Shown piece by piece: positions 16,568 to 24,352 of a DNA stretch of 64,000 bases; the first letter of the stretch is position 1; every line of letters begins with the position of its first letter. A program made the translations under genes and the position numbers. Source of the DNA: VKMB-3413 sp041027365 (GTDB taxonomy: Bacteria; Pseudomonadota; Alphaproteobacteria; Rhizobiales; Rhizobiaceae); the NCBI RefSeq assembly GCF_041027365.1, contig NZ_JBFTEH010000008.1:1-64000 (forward strand), written 5' to 3'. The notes under the pieces were generated by a model. It had not been told where the DNA came from and made no database searches. It saw nothing but the letters and a program-made list of their open reading frames with translations.

Positions 16568-16975
16568 ACGCGAGTCGCCTGCCGGCCGGCTCCGCCACAG
16601 GCAAGGCGGCCGGCGGCGACGCCGCTGCTCCTGCAGCGCCTCTCGGAGGCGCTCCGGGTCTCGCTACGACGGGGCGCAACCGCCTTATTTGTCGCAGAAT
16701 TGTTACACAGCCGCAGCGATTCGCATCGCAAAGATGCGGGCGCTCGCGCGGCTGTTTTTGCCGCCGCCGGCGGACCTCTCGCTAAGGCATTGAATCCGCT
16801 GACGCCGTCTCTGCCTTGCGGCATGCCGACGTCGTTCTGACCGGCGGATGCCCGGTTTCCCCAAGCCCCGAGCAGGCTTGCGAATGCATGTTTTTCGCGA
16901 GAACTCTGATTTACGCTTACGTCAATGGCCGCCCCAGGGGGGAATGGCGGCCGGGGCAAGCGTTGGGGGGAATTG
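16568..16975. other. Intergenic region between valS and the FadL-type gene
   Basis: 408 bases without a credible gene. It holds the terminator-like hairpin at 16708-16759 and the leader of the next gene, which ends in a GGGGGGAATT ribosome-binding site. A promoter is likely after 16780 but no clear -35/-10 pair is recognised. Confidence 0.6.
16708..16759 (+). terminator. Long interrupted hairpin with T-run, terminator of valS
   Basis: CAGCCGC (16708-16714) pairs with GCGGCTG (16748-16754), followed by TTTTT. Inside, AGCG pairs with CGCT and CGCATC with GATGCG around a GCAAA loop, giving one long arm with small bulges. It sits 140 bases past valS, rather far for a simple terminator, so a structured RNA is an alternative. 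Confidence 0.6.
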
Positions 16976-18262
16976 ATGAGAAGCATTACCAAGATCGCGA
17001 TTGCAGCGGCACTCGCTCCGCTGGTCCTGCCGTCGGTCGCGTCGGCCGGCGGTTTCCAGCGAGGCATGCCCGACACCGACATCCTGTTCGAGCCCGGCAC
17101 AGTGAACATGAAGGCCGGCATGACCTACGTCGATCCGCAGCGCGGATTTACGTCGATCGCCGGCCAAAGCGGCAACTTCTCGAACTATACCGGGGACTAC
17201 GCCATCCCCAACTTCGCCATCTCGCTCGGCAACGACGTCGCTGGGTGCGCGGGCACGGCAACCCAGTCGTTTGGGGCGGAGGCGGATTATTCCGGTTCGC
17301 CGGGCGGAGCCCTGCCGATGCAGGTGAGTTCGACGCAGAGCGGCTCGACCGCCGACCGGTTGAATTTCGCAACGGCCGGTTCGGTTGCACGGACGCAGAA
17401 GCTGTCCTTCGATTCGGAAGAGATCGGCCTGACCTGCCGCCTCAGCTACGCCGCCTCCTCGGGACGCTACAGCCTCCTCGGCGGGGTGTTCATGGAGGAC
17501 TTCCAGTTCAAGGGGACCAGCCTCGGCACGAGCTATGCTGCTCCGGGTGTTCCATTCCCGGTCGCCTCGACCCGCATCGATGTCGACAGTCGTGGCGGTT
17601 ACAAAGCCGGCTTCAGGATCGGCGCCGCCTACGAGATCCCGGAATACGCGCTGCGAGTCCAGGCCATGTATCGCTCGCAGGTCCATCATGATGACGTGAC
17701 GGGCGACGGCTCAGTCACCTTCCTCAGCTCGATCATTCCGGGACTGCCCGCAGGAACGGTCGTGCCGGTGGACTCCAAGCTGAGCGAGGCGACCAGCCCG
17801 CAGTACGTGGACATCAAGGCACAGACCGGCATCGCGCCGGGCTGGCTGCTGCTCGGCGCGTTTCGGTGGACCGACTGGTCGACCAACGACGTCAGCATCA
17901 GCTCGATCTCGAACACGACCTACGGCATCAAGTCCTCGTCCTATGCCCCCTATCACTGGCGGGACGGCTACACGGGCATTGTGGGTCTGGGCCATGCCTT
18001 CACCGACAAGGTCTCCGGCGCGGTGAGCCTCGGCTACGACCGCGGCGTCTCGACGGGCTCCGAGACCACCTACACCGACCTCTACACGCTCGCCGGCGGC
18101 GTCTCGTTCAAGAACAACAAGTGGAGCGAGCTGCGGTTCGGCGGCCTCGTCGGCTACTGGACGGCGGGCGAGCAGAAGATCTCCGACGGCGCCTATTTCG
18201 ACGGCAAGGTCGGCGGCGACTTCGTCTGGGCGCTGAACGCCTCGCTCAAGCTGACCTTCTGA
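16976..18262 (+). CDS. OmpP1/FadL-family outer-membrane transporter
   Basis: Beta-barrel of the FadL/TodX type, which takes up hydrophobic compounds such as long-chain fatty acids. The ATG at 16976 follows a strong GGGGGG site and starts a signal peptide (MRSITKIAIAAALAPLVLPS, VASAGGF). Supporting features are the NMKAGMTYVDPQRGFTSIAG region, Gly/aromatic alternation throughout, the WSTNDVSISS strand and a terminal Phe (LNASLKLTF) for outer-membrane insertion. 428 residues, normal. A canonical N-terminal NPA motif is not evident, so substrate is uncertain. Confidence 0.8.
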   Translation: MRSITKIAIAAALAPLVLPSVASAGGFQRGMPDTDILFEPGTVNMKAGMTYVDPQRGFTSIAGQSGNFSNYTGDYAIPNFAISLGNDVAGCAGTATQSFGAEADYSGSPGGALPMQVSSTQSGSTADRLNFATAGSVARTQKLSFDSEEIGLTCRLSYAASSGRYSLLGGVFMEDFQFKGTSLGTSYAAPGVPFPVASTRIDVDSRGGYKAGFRIGAAYEIPEYALRVQAMYRSQVHHDDVTGDGSVTFLSSIIPGLPAGTVVPVDSKLSEATSPQYVDIKAQTGIAPGWLLLGAFRWTDWSTNDVSISSISNTTYGIKSSSYAPYHWRDGYTGIVGLGHAFTDKVSGAVSLGYDRGVSTGSETTYTDLYTLAGGVSFKNNKWSELRFGGLVGYWTAGEQKISDGAYFDGKVGGDFVWALNASLKLTF

Positions 18263-18788
18263 TCCGACCGTCGGGCGGCTCCGCCGCATCGCAGCTTCGG
18301 ACAGACCCTCTGCGCGCTCGGCCGGACCGGCCGGGCGCGGTTGCGTTTCGCCCTTATGTTCCGCAGCCGCAACGCGATTTTCGCCCTGTAGATTTCCGGC
18401 AACACTATTGCAAGCTTGCATCGTCTACTGTCGTCGACAGGCCGAAGCGCCCCCTTGCCGCCACAAAACGACGTCACCTCGGAAGCAGATGCAAAGAGCC
18501 GGCGACAGAATCGGCGAGCGGGACGAGGAACGATCATGATCGCGCACGCGATGCACTGTCAGCGCCTGCCGATCCGTCTGGCGACGGCGGGATCGGCGCA
18601 TGCCGCTGCCGGGTCCGGCCCGATTGATGCCGGAAACGGCGAGACCGAAATGGAATGGGAATCGGCCACCTTACGGTCGAAGGGGAAAGCTCCCCGGGCG
18701 GGGAGCTTCCGGATCTACACGCAGCAGGCCGGCACCGCTTGTATTGGCGCGGTGAGGGGTCCGGGCGGCGTCGCGGAAAAGCACTGCC
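18263..18788. other. Intergenic region between FadL-type gene and exoR
   Basis: 526 bases without a credible gene; open frames here lack ribosome-binding sites and do not resemble proteins. It contains the terminator at 18314-18348 and a second strong hairpin, AAGCTCCCC, GGGC, GGGGAGCTT (about 18687-18708), without a T-run, ahead of exoR. That second stem could be part of an exoR leader. Confidence 0.55.
18314..18348 (+). terminator. Terminator-like hairpin after the FadL-type gene
   Basis: GCGCTCGGCCGG (18314-18325) pairs with CCGGCCGGGCGC (18327-18338) with one G-T wobble and a minimal loop, followed by GGTTGCGTTT. It lies 51 bases past the stop. Confidence 0.5.
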
Positions 18789-19703
18789 ATGCGGATTTCT
18801 AGCCTGCTCCTGACTGTTTCGCTCGCTGCGGGTCTGCTCGCATCGACCACCGGCGTGACCTCGGCCCTCGATCCGGCCGCCAAGGTCGATCCTGACGCGA
18901 CGCCGCTCCAGCTGTTCTCCTTCGGCTACAAGGCCTATCAGCGCGGCGAGAAGCTGGAGGCCTTCGAGGCGCTGCGCTACGCCGCCGACAAGGGGCATGC
19001 CGGCGCGCGCTGGAAGCTCGGCCAGATGTACGCCCAGGGCGACGGCGTGCCGGAGAACGACTACGAGGCGTTCAAGATCTTCGAGCAGATCGTGCGCGAC
19101 CAGGACGACGACTCGAACGGCTATGCCAACGCCGCCTATGTCGCCAGCGCCATCGTTGCGCTCGCCAACTATCTCAGGACCGGCATCCCGAACAGCCCGG
19201 TGGCGGTCGATCTGCCCCGCGCGCGGCAGTTCTACTTCCACGCCGCCTCCTATTTCGGCGACGCCGACGCGCAGTTCCAGCTCGGCCGCATGCTGATCAA
19301 CGGGGAGGGCGGTCGCGCCAATCCGCGCCAGGCGGCGCGCTGGCTGAAGCTCGCGGCCGGGAAGGGCCATGTCGGCGCCGAGGCGCTGCTCGGCTCGCTG
19401 CTGTTCGACGGGCAGAAGATCGCCATGAGGCCGGAGCCGGTGCGGGGCCTCGCGCTGTTGACCATGGCGCTGAAGCAGGCCGGCCCGAAGGACCAGGAGT
19501 GGATCCGTCCGCTGCAGGAGGCGGCATTCTCGGTGGCATCGGAGAAGGACCGGCGGCTGGCCCAGCTCTCCGCCGAGCAGCAGCTGGCGGCGGCGGTGCC
19601 CGCCGCCGGCGCGACGGCGACGGCTGCTGCGACCGCGACGGTGACTGCCACTGCCACTGCCACTGCCACTGCCACTGCCACGGCGACCGCGAGCAACCAG
19701 TAG
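18789..19703 (+). CDS. exoR: ExoR, periplasmic Sel1-repeat regulator
   Basis: Periplasmic inhibitor of the ExoS-ChvI two-component system that controls exopolysaccharide, motility and host adaptation in rhizobia. A signal peptide (MRISSLLLTVSLAAGLLAST) is followed by the family's characteristic LFSFGYKAYQRGEKLEAFEA, then Sel1-like repeats (AADKGHAGARWKLGQMYAQG; GDADAQFQLGRMLINGEGG; AAGKGHVGAEALLGSLLFDG) and RGLALLTMALKQAGPKDQEW. Next to xthA, as in relatives. The C-terminal ~36 residues are an Ala/Thr tail encoded by a hexanucleotide repeat, making it longer than the usual ~268 residues. Confidence 0.85.
   Translation: MRISSLLLTVSLAAGLLASTTGVTSALDPAAKVDPDATPLQLFSFGYKAYQRGEKLEAFEALRYAADKGHAGARWKLGQMYAQGDGVPENDYEAFKIFEQIVRDQDDDSNGYANAAYVASAIVALANYLRTGIPNSPVAVDLPRARQFYFHAASYFGDADAQFQLGRMLINGEGGRANPRQAARWLKLAAGKGHVGAEALLGSLLFDGQKIAMRPEPVRGLALLTMALKQAGPKDQEWIRPLQEAAFSVASEKDRRLAQLSAEQQLAAAVPAAGATATAAATATVTATATATATATATATASNQ
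19644..19679 (+). repeat. ACTGCC hexanucleotide microsatellite in exoR
   Basis: Six perfect tandem copies of ACTGCC encode alternating Thr-Ala, with imperfect copies on both sides. Because the unit is two codons, copy-number change would lengthen or shorten the tail without shifting frame. Confidence 0.9.
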
Positions 19704-19816
19704 CCCAGTCTTCCGAGACGGGCCCGGCGGTCGCAATCGGCACTCACGATGAGGCCGGGCTTGAGCCCCCGGCTTGACCTTGACGGATGCCGGTCGCGCC
19801 CGCGGGCCGTCGGCGG

Positions 19817-20599
19817 TCAGTGCCGGAGTTCGACCACCACCGGCACGTGGTCCGACGGCTTCTCCCAGCCGCGCACATGGCTGTCGATGCCCGCCGAGAC
19901 GAAGCGCTCCTGCGCCTCGGGCGAGAGCAGAACGTGGTCGATGCGGATGCCGTTGTTCTTCTGCCAGGCGCCGGCCTGATAGTCCCAGAACGTATAGGTC
20001 TTGGCGGCGTCCGTCGTCGCGCGCACCGCGTCGGCGAAGCCGAGATGGATCAGCCGGCGGAAGGCCTCGCGCGATTCCGGCTGGAACAGCGCGTCGGACA
20101 GCCAGTTCTCAGGGTTGGCGACGTCGATCGGATCGGGGATGACGTTGTAGTCGCCGGCGAGGATCAGGTCGTCCTCACTTTCGAGCAGCGTCTGCGCATG
20201 CGCGATCAGCCGCTCCATCCAGGCCAGCTTGTAGGTGAATTTCTCGGTGCCGATCGGATTGCCGTTCGGCAGATACAGCGAGGCGACCCGCAGCCGGCGC
20301 GCGCCCACCTGCCAGACGCCTTCGACGAAGCGCGAATGGTCGTCGTTCTCGTCGCCCGGAAGGCGGCAGATCACCTCGGACGGCTTCTCCTTCGACAGGA
20401 GCGCGACGCCGTTGAATCCCTTCTGGCCATGCGTCTCGACGTGGTAGCCGAGCGCCTCGATGGGAGCGCGCGGAAAAGAGTCGGCCTGGCTCTTGATCTC
20501 CTGCAGGCAGACGATGTCCGGCTGGCGGGCCTCGAGCCACGCCGTCAGCGCGTCGATGCGGGCCTTGATGCCGTTGATGTTCCAGGTGGCGACGAGCAT
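19817..20599 (-). CDS. xthA: Exodeoxyribonuclease III (AP endonuclease)
   Basis: Mg-dependent nuclease of base-excision repair: cuts abasic sites and removes 3' blocking groups. Starts MLVATWNINGIKARI; active-site motifs are LQEIKSQ (metal-binding Glu), SLYLPNG, AGDYNVIPDPIDV (Asp/Asn), and the terminal SDHVPV with the catalytic His. 260 residues, as usual. The ErpA gene on the same strand ends 13 bases upstream, so they probably form one transcript, convergent with exoR. Confidence 0.95.
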   Translation of the reverse strand: MLVATWNINGIKARIDALTAWLEARQPDIVCLQEIKSQADSFPRAPIEALGYHVETHGQKGFNGVALLSKEKPSEVICRLPGDENDDHSRFVEGVWQVGARRLRVASLYLPNGNPIGTEKFTYKLAWMERLIAHAQTLLESEDDLILAGDYNVIPDPIDVANPENWLSDALFQPESREAFRRLIHLGFADAVRATTDAAKTYTFWDYQAGAWQKNNGIRIDHVLLSPEAQERFVSAGIDSHVRGWEKPSDHVPVVVELRH

Positions 20600-20612
20600 G
20601 CCCTGCCGCCGG

Positions 20613-20960
20613 TCAGATCGAGAACGAGGTGCCGCAGCCGCAGGAGGCGACGGCGTTCGGATTGCGGATCTGGAACGACTGGCCCATCAGGTCGTCGACG
20701 AAGTCCACCACCGCGCCTTCCAGATAGGCGAGTGAGACCTGGTCGATCAGCACGCGTGCCCCGTCCTTCTCGATGACGAGGTCGTCGTCCTCGCGGTCCT
20801 TCGTCAGATCGTATTTGTAGGAAAAGCCGGAGCAGCCGCCGCCTTCCACCGAGATGCGCAGCGCCTCGGCGCCCTCGGCCTTGGCGAGCACGCTCCGGAT
20901 GCGCTGGGCGGCGCTGTCGGAAAGTGTAACGGGACGGGTCGCGGTATCGCTCATCGGCAT
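20613..20960 (-). CDS. erpA: Iron-sulfur cluster insertion protein (A-type)
   Basis: A-type Fe-S carrier delivering clusters to target proteins. The three conserved cysteines are present: GGGCSGFSY (C43) and the terminal SCGCG pair (C107, C109). About 115 residues. The start is ATG 20960 (MPMSD..., with GGAAGG about 12 bases upstream) or ATG 20954. It is followed closely by xthA and divergent from dgt. Assignment to ErpA rather than IscA or SufA rests on the genome context. Confidence 0.88.
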   Translation of the reverse strand: MPMSDTATRPVTLSDSAAQRIRSVLAKAEGAEALRISVEGGGCSGFSYKYDLTKDREDDDLVIEKDGARVLIDQVSLAYLEGAVVDFVDDLMGQSFQIRNPNAVASCGCGTSFSI

Positions 20961-21120
20961 GTCGGCGCCCGGCCTTCCGGCGGCGCCGCTCCTTGTTCGT
21001 ATCCACGCGCTTAAGTATGGACGGCGGAGCGGCCGGTCAATCGGGTGCGGATATGCCGGGTCGGGCGCCGGCCGGGCGGGAAGCGGCCCGGACGGTAAGC
21101 GAGCGGGAGCGCGGAGCCGG

Positions 21121-22335
21121 ATGGACGAGACGATCCTAGCGGGACTTGGGACCTCGCTGCGCCAGCGGGCGCGGTACGCCGCGCAGCCGGAGCGCTCGCG
21201 CGGACGGCTGTTTGCGGAATCGCCGAGTCCGACCCGCACGCCGTTCGAGCGCGACCGCGACCGCATCGTCCACTCCACCGCCTTCCGCCGGCTGAAGCAC
21301 AAGACGCAGGTCTTCGTGCCCTATGAGGGCGACCACTACCGGACACGGCTGACGCATACGATCGAGGTCTCGCAGATCGCCCGGGCGTTTGCGCGGGCGC
21401 TGATGCTCGACGAGGACCTGACCGAGGCGGTGGCGCTGGTCCACGATTTCGGCCACACGCCCTTCGGCCATGCCGGCGAGCGCGCGCTCGACCGCTGCAT
21501 GGCCGACTTCGGCGGATTCGATCACAATGCGCAGTCGCTCCGCATCGTCACGGCGCTGGAGCGCCGCTATGCCGAGTTTGACGGGCTGAACCTTTCCTGG
21601 GAGACGCTGGAAGGCCTCGTCAAGCACAACGGCCCCCTGATCGGCCCGCATGCCCGCGCGGGCGAACCGGTTCCACGGCCGATCGCCGACTTCGACGCGC
21701 TGTTCCCGCTGGGCCTCGCCACCTTCGCCGGGCTCGAGGCGCAGGCGGCGGCGATTTCCGACGACATCGCCTACAACACCCACGATCTCGACGACGGGCT
21801 GAGGGCGGGGCTGATCCGGCTGGACGATCTCGCCGAACTGGAACTCGCGGGGTCCATCCTGGCCGATGTGCGGGCCGCCTATCCGGCACTTGACGAGAGT
21901 CGCACCGTCCACGAGATCATGCGCCGCCACATCACGCGGCTGGTCGAGGATGTGATCGTGACCTCCGCCGGTGCGATCGGGGAACTCGCGCCGAAGGACG
22001 CGGACGCGGTGCGGGCGGCGCAGCGGCCGATGATCGCCTTCTCTCCCGTCATGCAGGACGCGGTGAAGCAGACGCAGCGCTTCCTCTTCGCGCGGGTCTA
22101 TCGCTGCGAGAGCGTCATGCAGGTGATGCGCCGCGCCGAGCGCCTGGTCGAGGAACTGTTCGCCCGGTTCATGGAGCGGCCGGAACTGATGCCCGGCGAA
22201 TGGCCGGACGCCATGGCACGCCTGCCGGTCGAGAAGCGCGCGCGGCGTGTCGCCGACTATCTCTCGGGAATGACCGACACCTATGCGCTCGCGGAATATC
22301 AGCGGCTGTTTGACGTGGTGCCGCAATTGCGTTAG
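21121..22335 (+). CDS. dgt: Deoxyguanosinetriphosphate triphosphohydrolase-like protein
   Basis: HD-domain enzyme hydrolysing dNTPs to nucleoside and triphosphate. The ATG at 21121 (MDETILAGLGTSLRQRARYA) is the conserved start; the frame is open upstream into DNA opposite erpA, which is ignored. Motifs: DRDRIVHSTAFRRLKHKTQV, RLTHTIEVSQIAR (metal His), LVHDFGHTPFGHAGE (HD pair), and a downstream Asp in AISDDIAYNTHDLDDG. 404 residues, typical of the type-2 bacterial family. Precedes argS by 178 bp, the conserved arrangement. Confidence 0.93.
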   Translation: MDETILAGLGTSLRQRARYAAQPERSRGRLFAESPSPTRTPFERDRDRIVHSTAFRRLKHKTQVFVPYEGDHYRTRLTHTIEVSQIARAFARALMLDEDLTEAVALVHDFGHTPFGHAGERALDRCMADFGGFDHNAQSLRIVTALERRYAEFDGLNLSWETLEGLVKHNGPLIGPHARAGEPVPRPIADFDALFPLGLATFAGLEAQAAAISDDIAYNTHDLDDGLRAGLIRLDDLAELELAGSILADVRAAYPALDESRTVHEIMRRHITRLVEDVIVTSAGAIGELAPKDADAVRAAQRPMIAFSPVMQDAVKQTQRFLFARVYRCESVMQVMRRAERLVEELFARFMERPELMPGEWPDAMARLPVEKRARRVADYLSGMTDTYALAEYQRLFDVVPQLR

Positions 22336-22513
22336 CCGCCGAGCCTTCCAGGCTCGGCGACGACGACGGCTGCGGGAGGCGGGCTCTCGCGTCGCATTGC
22401 GCAACAGGTGACAACCGGCGGCGCGCCGCGACAGGGCGTCGCTCGGCCGCATCACCGCGGAAGCAGGTTTCAAGCGTCTCCGGCCTTCCCGGTCGCACCA
22501 GTCGAGGATCATC

Positions 22514-24265
22514 ATGAACATCTTTGCCGACTTCGAAAACCGGGTGAAGACGGCGGTAGAGGCAATTGTTCCGTCAGAGGAAATGGCGGGCGTGGACCTC
22601 TCGCGCATCACCGTCGAGCCCCCGCGCGACGCCGCGCATGGAGATCTGGCGACAAACGCCGCGATGGTGCTGGCGAAGCCGCTCGGCCGCAAGCCGCGCG
22701 ACCTCGCCTCGGCACTGGCCGACCGGCTCGCGGCCGATCCCGACGTCGCGGCCGCGGAGGTGGCGGGGCCGGGCTTCATCAACCTGCGCCTCGCGCCGGC
22801 CTTCTGGATCGCCCATCTGTTGGCGGTCCTGTCCGAAGGGCCCGCATACGGCCGTGGGCCGCGCACCGGACGCAAGATCAACGTCGAATACGTCTCGGCC
22901 AATCCGACCGGGCCGATGCATGTCGGCCATACGCGCGGCGCGGTGGTCGGCGACGTCATCGCGGCGCTCCTCGATTTCGCCGGCGCGGACGTCACCAAGG
23001 AATACTACATCAACGACGCCGGCGAGCAGATCACCGTGCTCGCCCGCTCCGTCTTCCTGCGCTACCGGGAGGCGCTGGGGGAGACGATCGGCGAGATCCC
23101 GGCCGGGCTCTATCCCGGCGACTATCTGAAGCCGGTCGGCGAAGCGCTGAAGGCCGAGTTCGGCGACCGCCTGGCATCGCTGCCGGAGGAAGAATGGCTG
23201 CCGCCGGTCCGTGACCGCGCCATCGCCGCGATGATGGAAATGATCCGCGCCGACCTGAAGCTCCTCGGCGTCGAGCAGGACGTGTTCTTCTCCGAGCGCA
23301 CGCTGCACGCCGCCGGCGGCGGCAAGATCGCCGAGACCATCGAGGCGCTGCGCGAACGCGGCTTCGTCTATCAGGGCTCGCTGCCGCCGCCGAAAGGCCA
23401 GCTGCCGGAGGACTGGGAGGATCGCGAGCAGACGCTGCTGCGCTCCACGGAGGTCGGCGACGACCAGGACCGGCCGCTGATCAAGTCGAACGGCGCCTAT
23501 ACCTACTTCGCCGCCGACGTCGCCTATTTCCGCGACAAGTTCGAGCGCGGCTTCCAGGAGATGGTCTACGTCCTCGGCGCCGATCACGGCGGCTACGTGA
23601 AGCGGCTCGAGGCCGTCGCGCGCGCCGTCGCCGGCGACAAGGCCACGATCGACGTCGTGCTCTGCCAGCTCGTGAAGCTCTATCGCAACGGCGAGCCGGT
23701 GAAGATGTCGAAGCGCTCCGGCGACTTCGTCACGCTCGCCGACGTGGTCGAGGAGGTGGGCCGCGATCCGGTCCGCTTCATGATGCTCTATCGCAAGAGC
23801 GACGCCCCGCTGGACTTCGACTTCCAGAAGGTGACGGAGCAGTCGAAGGACAATCCGGTATTCTACGTGCAGTACGCCCATGCCCGCGCCGCGGCGATCT
23901 TCCGACAGGCGCTCGAGGTGGGGCTCGAACTGCCGGACTTCTCCGCCCTGGCAGCCGAAGACCTCGCGGGCCTGTCGGACGAGGGGGAACTGGCCCTCGT
24001 CCGCAAGCTGGCGGAGTTTCCCCGGCTCATCCTGGCGGCGGCGGAGGCGAAAGAGCCGCACCGGCTCGCCTTCTACCTCTACGACCTCGCCTCGGCCTTC
24101 CACGGCCAGTACAACCGCGGAAAAGACTTGCCGGACTTACGGTTTGTTAACCCTGATCAGCCGATGATGACTCGTGCTCGCCTCGGTTTGGTGAAGGCTG
24201 TCGCAATCGTTCTTGCGACTGGACTCGACCTGATCGGAGCCGACGCACCGGAAGAAATGCGATAA
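22514..24265 (+). CDS. argS: Arginyl-tRNA synthetase
   Basis: Charges tRNA-Arg. Residues 1-90 form the family's N-terminal additional domain; HIGH signature is NPTGPMHVGHTRGAVVGD (~135); the KMSKS counterpart is EPVKMSKRSGDFVTL (~400). The C-terminal anticodon-binding helical domain includes ARAAAIFRQAL and a DALRM-type end (RLGLVKAVAIVLATGLDLIG). 583 residues, normal. Its last 60 bases and the gap before the SPOR gene are more AT-rich than usual but the frame is intact. Confidence 0.96.
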   Translation: MNIFADFENRVKTAVEAIVPSEEMAGVDLSRITVEPPRDAAHGDLATNAAMVLAKPLGRKPRDLASALADRLAADPDVAAAEVAGPGFINLRLAPAFWIAHLLAVLSEGPAYGRGPRTGRKINVEYVSANPTGPMHVGHTRGAVVGDVIAALLDFAGADVTKEYYINDAGEQITVLARSVFLRYREALGETIGEIPAGLYPGDYLKPVGEALKAEFGDRLASLPEEEWLPPVRDRAIAAMMEMIRADLKLLGVEQDVFFSERTLHAAGGGKIAETIEALRERGFVYQGSLPPPKGQLPEDWEDREQTLLRSTEVGDDQDRPLIKSNGAYTYFAADVAYFRDKFERGFQEMVYVLGADHGGYVKRLEAVARAVAGDKATIDVVLCQLVKLYRNGEPVKMSKRSGDFVTLADVVEEVGRDPVRFMMLYRKSDAPLDFDFQKVTEQSKDNPVFYVQYAHARAAAIFRQALEVGLELPDFSALAAEDLAGLSDEGELALVRKLAEFPRLILAAAEAKEPHRLAFYLYDLASAFHGQYNRGKDLPDLRFVNPDQPMMTRARLGLVKAVAIVLATGLDLIGADAPEEMR

Positions 24266-24352
24266 ACCACCACGCTTTGGTCAATTTCCTCTCCTAGCGG
24301 TGGATGTGGAGATCGGGGGCTTGCCCCCGCTGAGGGGAATGACGGGGTGCTC

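Noticed and set aside
18687..18708. Terminator before exoR
   Set aside because: The stem is strong but no T-run follows, and no gene ends just upstream.
18416..18802. 128-codon frame upstream of exoR
   Set aside because: No ribosome-binding site, no recognisable composition or motifs, and it runs into the exoR signal peptide in another frame.
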